Source: Posidonia oceanica (taxonomy: Eukaryota > Streptophyta > Magnoliopsida > Alismatales > Posidoniaceae). Taken from it: a stretch of DNA of 64,000 nt. The notes under the pieces were generated by a model that was not told the origin of the DNA, searched no databases, and saw only the letters and a program-made list of their open reading frames with translations. The stretch lies in NCBI GenBank assembly GCA_037176725.1, contig JAZBRS010000074.1:65972001-66036000 (forward strand), given 5' to 3'. Shown here in pieces: positions 42,381 through 51,335 of the stretch. Each line of letters starts with the position of its first letter. Position 1 is the stretch's first letter. The position numbers were made by a program, and so were the translations under genes.

Positions 42381-43983
42381 TTACTTGATCTGTTCTTGAT
42401 AGAGTAGCTCTAAGTCGGACATCCAAGAATCGACCTGGGCTTCTATCGCCACTCCTTCTTCCTCGTCTGAGGGGGAGTCGACGTAGTAGGCGCCGGGGGC
42501 CTGCGGCACTGGCCCGGCTGCAAGATGGATCGCCGCCCTTGGGGTCTGCATGATCTGGTTCACGGGCGCGTCTGATGGTGGCAACTCTGATGTAGATGGC
42601 CCAAATAGACAAGCTAGCGGTGCTACTGATGGATAAGCTTCTAGGGTCACAGCGGAAGAGTAAACAGGGGTGCTCCTTGGAGGGCTCAAGGGCCCGGAGA
42701 GTGTAGTGCTCAGTTGGCCTTTTGTATCGGGCCGTAACTGAGAGAGCGCAGCCTCTGACGCCATAGGGTCTTGCCACGAGAGCTGCTGCGGGTCGTCAGG
42801 AGAATGCAGAGCGGACTGGGCCAACTGCATTCCTGAAGATGATGCTGAAAGAGCGGGCTGGGCCATGCTGCTGACTGAGTTGATAGACTGCCCCTCCAGA
42901 GATGGGGGCAGTGGCACTGATGTTGCAGTGACCACTGGTAGCATGCTTGGTTCTGCCAAGAGGTGTGTCTTTGACTCCTGCACTGCTGCTGACTGTTCTT
43001 GAGAAGCTGGTGTGGCTGGAAAAGGATGAGAACTTGCTTTTGCCACAGGGCCTGCTGAACTGCCTGCTGTTTCTGCCAGAGGGAGAGCTAAATAAATTGA
43101 CTGTGGGGCCTCTGCTCTGACCACTGTTTCTGCTGAACTGATTGGGACTGCCTCTGTTGCATCAGACTGCTCCTCATCCGAGTAGTAGTCCTCAACACAC
43201 ACCCAATCCTCTGTCGGCGCTGCGGCTTGGTAGTCAGTTGATCCCAGAATTCCTGCACTGGTAAAGTTAGTGAGGTCTCTGGGAATGGCTGGTGCACGAT
43301 CCTTGAGCTGGAAGCAGTGATCTTCGTCGAGCTTTGGTTCGTAGCCGAGACCTTCAGACTTCCTTCGCTCCACTGCTATGATCGGCTCCGCGATCCCTTG
43401 GCCGTGACGCCCGAGTGGCGTACCCTTTGTGTAACCCCACCTGTGACATACATTCTCGACCATTCGAAAGGAGTTACTGTGAACGGCCAAAGAGTTGACA
43501 CGTTCAAGATCAGGAACGAAGTTAACTGGCTCGCGCCGGTTAACGCGATAGAGGGCTTCAGAAGTCTCAGGGTCAAATGGGATGGATTGCGAAGACACGG
43601 GAGAGACTGCTTCAATCCGCTCCTTCTCAAAGTTCTCCGCCATGACGACAATGACATCATCGCCACGACGGTACTTTATCATTCGATGGAGGGTCGAAGG
43701 AAGGACCTGATGCTTGTGAAGCCAAGGGCGCCCAAGCAGAAGATTGAAGTTAGGCTTCAAGTCGACGACATAGAATTCTACGTCGAAGACGACCGGGCCG
43801 ATAGCCAGAGGGATAATCAGAATCCCTAGAGCGTCATGGTGAGTGTTGTCAAAAGCAGTCATTCCCTTTACGGCTGGCGTGATATCCTCGGCTTTGAATC
43901 CGAGCTTGGTTGCTGTACGCAAGGGGCAGACGTTAAGGCCTGACCCGTTATCAACCAGTGTTAGGGGAATGCAAAAGTTTTTT
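42381..43983 (-). pseudogene. pro: El-6 protease region plus G-patch-like segment, out of frame with gag
   Basis: The frame resumes after the extra T in the T-run 43978-43983 and ends at TAA 42381-42383, where El-5 has a Ser codon. The protease is of the retroviral aspartic type with active-site motif VDNGSG in place of the usual D-S/T-G-A, a form common in Tat elements, followed by a NLLLGRPWLH flap-end motif. About 150 residues after the active site comes a Gly-rich part (GYTKGTPLGRHGQGI ... GLGYEP) that resembles a G-patch. The remainder is a long Ser/Ala/Pro/Gln-rich linker. Without a frameshift the protease would not be made from gag's frame. Confidence 0.85.
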
Positions 43984-46900
43984 GAACTGCACCGTGACGA
44001 ATAGGGGCTGGTTGTGATTAATCCCTGCCGGAGGCAGCTCATCACTCGTAAAAGAGATGACCTGGGGCTCCGCGATTAACCCAACCATGCTCTCCAAGGC
44101 AGAAGGCTCAATGGACTGGGACACACGAGCAGCCTGGAACACACGAAGAAAAGCCTCGCGATGTTCGGCAGAAGTGTGGATCAAATCCCAGATGGAGATG
44201 TCGGCTTTAACCTTCTTAAGCTGGGAGGTTAGGTCTGCTCTAGGTTGGTCTCTCCTAGCAGCTGGAGGGGTGATTCTAGTAGGTTCTACAGGGGTAGTGG
44301 CAGGAAGCTGGGTTACTACAGGCCGGCTAGGGGCTTGGCTAACTACAGGCTGATCTGGGGCTGGATTTGCTAAGGGTTGGCCTGAGGGTGGGGGTATAAC
44401 AGGTCTAGGATGAGTTGGCCTAGTTGCCGGTGCTGGGGGCCTGTAAATCCTCCCCGATCGCGTTACTTCCGCGCACATTTCTGTGGCGTAGCTGTAAGGG
44501 ACGTGATGGGTGTCCAGGGTCAAGTTAATGACGACTGGAGCATGTGTTGCGAGCACAGGAGGGGTTACAGGGGGACCTACAGGATACTGAGGTCTGTCTA
44601 AGGGATATGGTTGTTGGGGTGGGAAGGCTGGGGCAGGTTGAGGTCTGCCTAGAAGGTGTGGTTGAGGTCGCCCTAGAAGGTGAATGGGAGAACTAGGCTG
44701 GGCTCTGGCTAAAAGGTGTACGGGAGATTGAGCCTGAGGGAGCACGGTGGGAGACGCGCGAGGGCGCTCCGGCCTGGCACGCGGTCGGATCAAATGGATT
44801 CCCGACTCGGAGCCGGCAACTGCCGCCAAATAGAGACTGACTGGGAAAGGCTCAGAGAGGTCAGAGATAAGATCAGAAGGGTCTACTACAGAGGTAGCGG
44901 GCCCAGAGGGAAAGACAGAGTGGACGCCTGAGGTTCCCGCCCTTCCCGGATAAGAGTGCTCCGGTAAAGGTTGGCGGACGATGCCAGAATGCGGGGGAAC
45001 AGCTGGAGATGCAGATGCATGGGTGCGTGCTTGAGTGGAAGCCTCGTGCGTGTCGATCACAATCGTTCCTGATTCGATCAGGTCCTGAATTGCGTTCCGC
45101 AGGGAGAAGCAATTATCCGTCGAACGCCCGACGCTTCGATGGAAATTGCAGAAGAGGTCCGGCCTAAACCAATGCGGCAAAGGGCTTGGCAGCGGACGAA
45201 CCTCCGGGAACTTCAGGAGCGATGCCACCTTTGGCAAGATGACCGTGAGTGGTTCCACCAGTGGGGTGAAATTCCGCCTCTCAGTGGGTGGTCTTCTTTG
45301 CCTTGGGTACGGGCCTTGCTGAACCGGTGCGGCAGGATAGACCGGTCTAGCGGTGGTTGTGATGTGCGGTGTGTGCGGGATCCTAGGTGCAGGAGCGTAC
45401 ACCACCTGAGCTGGGGCAGGCCGTGACGGCAAGCGAACAGGCACAGCAGGAGAATCGACGAATGCAACAGCGGGTTTCGGCGAGTCCTTCCTCTTCGGGC
45501 GGTTGTTGTTGCTGCCGCTGTTGTTGTTGTTGGAGGTGCTGCTGTTGGCACTGTTGCTGCTTATCACTGCCTGCTTAGCGAACGCAGAGAGAGCTGGGAA
45601 GTTGCCACTCCGCAAAGAACTCTCCACGCACGCTCCAGCTCTGATGAGTGCCGCAAAAGTAGTGACTGGTTGGATGCTAAGCAGAGCTCCGAGAGACGGC
45701 TGCGCCCCTTTGATAACGATCTCGATAGATTCCTCGTCAGAGGGTCTATCTCGAACCTGAGAGGCAAGGGCGCGCCAGCGGCCGACGTACTCCCCAAACG
45801 GCTTGCCAGAGTTCTGCTTGATGGCGATCAAGTCCGCCCTCTTTGGGACAAGATCGAGGTTGAAGGAGTATTGTTCCAGGAATGCCTGACTGAGGTCGTT
45901 CCAAGTCTTGATGGCTGACATATCGAGTGATGTGAACCACTTGAGCGCCGGCCCGGTCAAACTCTTCTGGAACAAGCGGATCAGCAACCTCTCGTCAGCC
46001 TGAAGCTGAGCGAGATCACCGCAATACGCCTTCAGGTGTGCTACAGGGCAGCCCCTACCATTATACTTCTCGAAGTCCGGGATTTTGAACTTCGGAGGGA
46101 GTACCGCCTCTGGAAAGCAACAGAGGTCTCGGAATTGGTAGGTCTGGTGCTCAGTACCCTGCACTAATCGTAGTGCCTTCTCCAAGACGTCCATCCGGTT
46201 GTTGATGGGGTCTGGAATTGCTGCTGTAGGAGAGGGATCAGCAGGGGTAGCGAGCACATACGCCGAATGGGTCGCACCTAAGTGCTCCTCCGGATCTACC
46301 ATAGCGTCGCCTGGTGGAGCAACGGGATGGCCGGCGTATCCGTGCTGGGGGATAGTGTATGCAGGAGTGTATGCAGGATGCTGGACTTGAGGGAGAGGAG
46401 AAGAATAAATGCCATGCTGTGCTGGGACAGGGGTAGGATGGCGGAGCACCAGTTGCTGTGCAGGCGGGGTGCCAGACAGCGAGCCAGTGAGGTACTGGGC
46501 TCCAGCCGACCCAAAGGGTTGACCACCAGAAGAAAGTGGAGCATGCTGTGCCAAGTGTTGTGCAGGAGGCGGTAAACGAGCCCCCATCGTCGGAACCGTG
46601 AGCAGTTGCGACGATGGTCGAGGCGGAGGTGTAGAGGTCGATGCAAGGAATGCAGGAACTGGCCTCGGAGGAACCTCAGGAACGACAGAGATAGAAGGAG
46701 GACGAACTGACAGAGCCATGCCCTGCAGTCTCTGGGCAAGCTCCATCAGGTGCTGGTACTGCGCCTCGGGCGTCTCGCCAGTGGGGACGCTGAAGTGCAG
46801 TGCCGGCGGCGGCTGAGAAGCAAGAGGCACGGACACAGATGGTCCGGGAAGGAGGGGATCTACAGAAAAAGTCGCAGCAACGGTGGAAGGGATGTCGAAA

Positions 46901-47160
46901 GCGACGTATCCCTGGGACGGAGGGGGCAGTGGCGTCTCCAGAGCGCGAGTAACGGCCGTCAAGATAGACTCGGCGACCGGATCCAGAGGAAGGGAGGCTT
47001 GCCACTGTCCCGGGGTGTACTGAGAACCTAGAGACGTCAGAGGAGGAAACCCTGGCGTCGGAGGGGGAACAAGTGGGACAGAAAGAGCAACCGAGGGGGC
47101 CAGAACGGAAACACCCTCCGTGACAGGAGTAAAAGAAGGCTCACTAACGTACTGGGCCAT
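43951..47160 (-). CDS. gag: El-6 gag (frame broken at its junction with protease)
   Basis: 1069 aa from the ATG at 47160, chosen because it lies in a strong plant start context (AACAATGGC); the frame is open about 53 codons further up but without ATG. The first 345 residues are Pro/Ser/Ala/Gln-rich. The Ty3/gypsy gag core (capsid-like) is near 348-517, with FKIPDFEKYNG at its start and FLEQYS near its middle. It is followed by a Ser/Asn run, a Pro-rich part, and a single Cys/His motif C671-x2-H674-x9-C684 in which the usual second His appears as Arg (GRSTDNC), so zinc binding is doubtful. The last residues before the stop at 43951 are out of frame because of one inserted base; in El-5 gag reads straight into protease. 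Confidence 0.87.
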   Translation of the reverse strand: MAQYVSEPSFTPVTEGVSVLAPSVALSVPLVPPPTPGFPPLTSLGSQYTPGQWQASLPLDPVAESILTAVTRALETPLPPPSQGYVAFDIPSTVAATFSVDPLLPGPSVSVPLASQPPPALHFSVPTGETPEAQYQHLMELAQRLQGMALSVRPPSISVVPEVPPRPVPAFLASTSTPPPRPSSQLLTVPTMGARLPPPAQHLAQHAPLSSGGQPFGSAGAQYLTGSLSGTPPAQQLVLRHPTPVPAQHGIYSSPLPQVQHPAYTPAYTIPQHGYAGHPVAPPGDAMVDPEEHLGATHSAYVLATPADPSPTAAIPDPINNRMDVLEKALRLVQGTEHQTYQFRDLCCFPEAVLPPKFKIPDFEKYNGRGCPVAHLKAYCGDLAQLQADERLLIRLFQKSLTGPALKWFTSLDMSAIKTWNDLSQAFLEQYSFNLDLVPKRADLIAIKQNSGKPFGEYVGRWRALASQVRDRPSDEESIEIVIKGAQPSLGALLSIQPVTTFAALIRAGACVESSLRSGNFPALSAFAKQAVISSNSANSSTSNNNNSGSNNNRPKRKDSPKPAVAFVDSPAVPVRLPSRPAPAQVVYAPAPRIPHTPHITTTARPVYPAAPVQQGPYPRQRRPPTERRNFTPLVEPLTVILPKVASLLKFPEVRPLPSPLPHWFRPDLFCNFHRSVGRSTDNCFSLRNAIQDLIESGTIVIDTHEASTQARTHASASPAVPPHSGIVRQPLPEHSYPGRAGTSGVHSVFPSGPATSVVDPSDLISDLSEPFPVSLYLAAVAGSESGIHLIRPRARPERPRASPTVLPQAQSPVHLLARAQPSSPIHLLGRPQPHLLGRPQPAPAFPPQQPYPLDRPQYPVGPPVTPPVLATHAPVVINLTLDTHHVPYSYATEMCAEVTRSGRIYRPPAPATRPTHPRPVIPPPSGQPLANPAPDQPVVSQAPSRPVVTQLPATTPVEPTRITPPAARRDQPRADLTSQLKKVKADISIWDLIHTSAEHREAFLRVFQAARVSQSIEPSALESMVGLIAEPQVISFTSDELPPAGINHNQPLFVTVQFKKLLHSPNTG

Positions 47161-48473
47161 TGTTGACCTAGAGCGTGTGAGAACTGGGCTGCGACGGGTA
47201 TTCAAGCGATGCTTCCTAAGAGGAGCTATCGTCGCAAGTGCGGATAGCTCGGAAGGGGAATGGTCGCGAACTAAGTCGCAAAAGGGCGTCAACGAGGGTC
47301 GGTACTCAAGCTCTGGCAAAGGGAACTCGCTTACCGATCACGCTGACACAACAGAAGGAAATTAGGGTTAGAAACTAGAGGATGAATGCAAATGAGTTAG
47401 TTAAGTGGCGTGAATGATATGCATGCTTTCTAGTATGCCCCCCTTACCTAACTAGTGTTTCCTAGCAAGGCTGTCTACTCCGGGTATCCCTGGATGTACG
47501 GGTCACCGACTCAGGTCAGAAAAAGTAGGTCCCCTGTCTAACTCCCGGCCCAAAGCTCAGGTAATGACAGGGTGGTGCGTTAGTGGCCTCTACCCCACCA
47601 AAGCGTGGGTGGTACCCTCTACTAACACCGACACGACCCCCGGACAAGGAGGGGACGGACCGACCAACTTATGCCACGCCCAAAGCAGTGGAATAAGAGG
47701 CCGGAACCGTCCTTCGCAGACTAGTAGGTGGACTCAGAGGAGAAGAATGCATGCCCTATATGATGCTTATGCAAAATGCTTAGAGTTTTTTATCTTGCAC
47801 ATTTTATTAACCAAAAAGGGAGTGAAGGATAGTTTGTAGTCTCTAGTTGCCTCTAGAAGTTCTTTTTACTTGCATTTTTTAGTTAACCATGGGTGAAGCA
47901 GACAGGTCTCTGCTATCCTAAGCATGGCATGTGCAAAAGGGAAGAAAATCAATCCAAATGGCAAGCAACCATCATACAACACAACAAAAGGCATGTTCAT
48001 GGCATGTGCGAGTGTTTGTGAATATGATGGTGAAAAAGAAGCATTCATCAAGTCAAAAGGCATGTAAGCATAGTATGTGCGTGTGTAGTGGCATAGCAAG
48101 GGTGTAAAAGAAGCATTCAACATCCAAAAAGCATGTATTTTAGCCAAACAAAGTATGTAGACATGCAATGTGCAAGAATTAAAGCAATAATAAGCAAGTA
48201 AGGCAAAACAAGGTAAAAGTAAGCAGACTGTAAAAGAAATAGGAGTATAAGCAAGACAATAAGTAAATAAACAAGCAAATAAGCGAAGCTAGGTAAAAGA
48301 AAGCGCAAACCGAGGCGGAAGAGGTGCAAAACCCAAGCAAAGTAGCCACGAAGCGACTTGCTAGGAGTTTGCACAGAAAGGCGAGCAAAACAGGCAAAGA
48401 AGGCACACAAGGTAGACAAAACTACAAAACAAGCGAGCGAAAAGCCGAGAACGAAAGCCGGAGTCTAGTCTAA
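47161..48473 (-). other. El-6 leader between PBS and gag
   Basis: No gene in 1.3 kb. In sense TCG, then GTAAGC at about 47334 is a good plant splice donor, 170 bases upstream of the gag ATG. It could join the acceptor at 36904 to make an accessory-ORF mRNA. The PBS-proximal part (about 47900-48440) is rich in GCAAG/TGCTT words. Confidence 0.5.
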
Positions 48474-48491
48474 TCCCCAGCAGAGTCGCCA
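48474..48491 (-). other. Primer binding site of El-6
   Basis: In sense TGGCGACTCTGCTGGGGA, one base after the LTR end. It is complementary to a tRNA 3' end reading TCCCCAGCAGAGTCG plus CCA, which I recall as plant tRNA-Arg, the primer type reported for Ogre. Confidence 0.85.
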
Positions 48492-48795
48492 CTGTAGCGA
48501 TCCCGATCGGAACCAGGCTCGCTATTTAGCGGCGATTGAGATCCGAGGAAGAGGCTCAACTCGAAAAACACTTAAAATCGAGGAGAAAAAGGAAAAGATA
48601 AGATAAATCAGAGTCGCCACCACGTCTATTAACAGAAGACGAGGAAAACCGGGGTAATGCGTGAATTAACGCGCAAAACCGAGCATTAAATGCAAAGCAA
48701 AGCAATGCAAAGGGAAACAAATGCAAACAAATGCAAATGAGATGACTCTAGCCTAGGATAAGGGCGGTACGGTCATTGCGGGCCAAAAGACAGGG

Positions 48796-48860
48796 TAAGG
48801 ACTCCTGTTACGTGCGGGGAAGGTATTAGGCACCCCCGACACGCCCGAAAATCGGTCTTT
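48796..48860 (-). promoter_or_regulatory. Conserved LTR block (GGTGCCTAACACC type)
   Basis: Same block as in the 3' LTR. In the 5' LTR it would lie in the transcribed leader if transcription starts shortly upstream, as the El-3 TATA box suggests. Confidence 0.55.
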
Positions 48861-51282
48861 CTAGGCTTACGCTCGCATACGCAGAAAGATGCAGGATTGA
48901 ATGCCTATGTGCCTATGAATGCCTAAATGAATGCTCAAGGAGTGCTCTAAGTGGGAAGAAACAATGCAAGGAAGTAAACGTGCTCTCTAAGCGCTCAGCT
49001 GCGCTGTCTGTGTTCCGAACCAGGCGTAACCTAGCTCGTGAGAACTCCAGGCAGTAAGCATCACAGCCCTATATGCAAATGCAAGCGAGAAAACAAAACA
49101 GCGTGAAAACCATGCAATGGGATCGACATGCAAGAGAAAACGGCGCGAAACACGCAAAACGAGGCGGGAAGCGAACAACGCACGCAAAACGATGCAAAAG
49201 AGCGAAACCGGCACGCTAAACGAGCGGAAAACAAAGCAGCGCGCAAAACGAGACAAGGGAGCAGGAAGGCACGCAAAACAGGAAGAGAAAACAGAATGGT
49301 ACGCAAAACGGGGCGAAAGAATAAAACCGGCACGCAAAACGAACGAGAAGGCAAGACAGTGCACAAAACGAGACAAGAAAACAGATGGGCACGCAAAACG
49401 GAGCGAAAACGAGGGCGGGCACGCGAAACGGTGCCAAAACAGCGAAGCAAAAACCTCGAAAAAGCCATGCAAATGCAAGAATGCAGAAAGTGATTAAAAG
49501 GGGTCAAAGGGGAGGCAAGACAACGTGTGTATAAGAACAAACGCTATTTAGGACCACTCAGAGTAGGTGTGAAGACCTACTGAGGGGAGAAGGGGCAAAT
49601 GGAGGGATTACCACCTCTTTGCGACTGTTTCCCACTAAACCGTTCCACGGTGTCTCTCGCATGCTGCCCAAAGCTCGCGATGCGATCGGATCGTGGAAAA
49701 AGGGGAAGAAAGTCACATAAAGTGGCAAATCTAGGGAGAACGCAACACGAAACACACAGGGAAACGCGAAACGAGGATTTGAATAGACAAGCAGAAAGGG
49801 GAAGTCCTATTCTACATGCTCAAAGAGACAGAAAGCGAAAACAAGGAAAACTGTGCAAATGCCAGGCAAATGAATGCAATGCAGGGGTTCAGGAGGACAT
49901 ACCAGGAAATCCGGGAGCCTGATCTGAAATCTGTCTAGTCTATGCTGAAGAGCGCTTCGCTGCGGTCGCTTGGGCAGCTCACTTGAGAAGATCCAACGGC
50001 CGGATTGGAAGATATCGCAGCTCCAAGGCAGAAGGGCCAGAACAGGGGAGAAGAACAGATCTAGGTGTTCAGGAGGTCCTAGGGATGTGCAAAAGGGTCC
50101 TCCCAAGTGAAAGGGAGCTAGAAGTGCTAAGTGTGTGCAAGAAGATGCTAAAATGCAAGACTAAAGGATGCAGAATGCATGCAAAAGCAAGAAAAAGCAA
50201 AGAAAAGAAACTGGGAAAAACAGGAGTTCAGAAAGTATTTTGAAAAAGAAGAGGGGCTAAAAACTGCAAATTTCCCAGAAAACAGGGTTCCACAGGAGAG
50301 GATTTTGAAAACAGGGGAAGACAAGGGTCTATTTGGCAAAAAACTAGGCTCAGAAAGGTGTTTTGAAAAGAAGGTATGCTTTGAAAGAGATTTTGAAACC
50401 AAAAGGGGTCAGAGTGCAATTTTGAAAAAATCTAGGGTCTAAGATGCAAATTTTCCAGAAAACAAGGTCCTGGGGAGTCTGGGGGTACTAGTGGAAGGTC
50501 TGTATGAAATTTGGTAGGCATAGGGGCTAAAATGCAACCTAGGGGCAAAATAGTCTTTTCACATGATTTTTAAAGCATGCAGGGACCTAAGTGTGGTTTT
50601 GAAATCATGCAGGGGTTGAAAATGCAATTTAGTATGGAAAATATGCTCTGAAAATTAAATGACAGGACCACAGTGCAATTTCTGGAAAATATGGGGTTAA
50701 AAATGCAATGCAGTAAGTTAAAATGCATGCAGCACAGTTACTGTCCATTTAAAATGGACCTAACTGCAAATATGATAAAGCAGAGGGGCAAATATGCAAT
50801 GCATCAACCAAAAATAAAAATCAGAACCTAAGTTTCTACAGTGCATGTACTTAAATGCAAAAACAGAAAAATGCAGGGACTTGGAATGCAATGCAGTATG
50901 CAAAAATAAAAAATAATCCTAAGTTCTAACAGTGCATGGGACTTAAATGGAAAAATAAAAACATGCAAGGGGCCAGGATGCAATGCAGTATGGTAAAATA
51001 TAAGTAAATAAATGAACTGACTTGGTGCAGGACTTAAGTGCAAAAAAAGAAAGCAGGTGGACTAAACTACAAAATATCATAACAGCACAGCACAGTAAAT
51101 GGATCTACTTGCAAATATTGAAAACTATAAACAGATTATGCAATTTAGCATAGTATTTAATTAAAAACCAAGCAGAATAAATGAAATAAGGACTAAAGTG
51201 CAAAAATTGAAAAACTTAAGTTAAACATGCAATATTTACACCTAAAACTATACTGAAGAAAAATAAATGAACAGTGTTGATC

Positions 51283-51335
51283 GTCGACGGCGACGAGCAC
51301 TGTAGCACAAAGCTTCCAGAGCTCGTGCCGTCGAC
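51283..51335 (-). repeat. LTR long hairpin, El-6 5' LTR
   Basis: Arms 51283-51298 and 51321-51335, the same sequence as in the 3' LTR. Confidence 0.82.
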
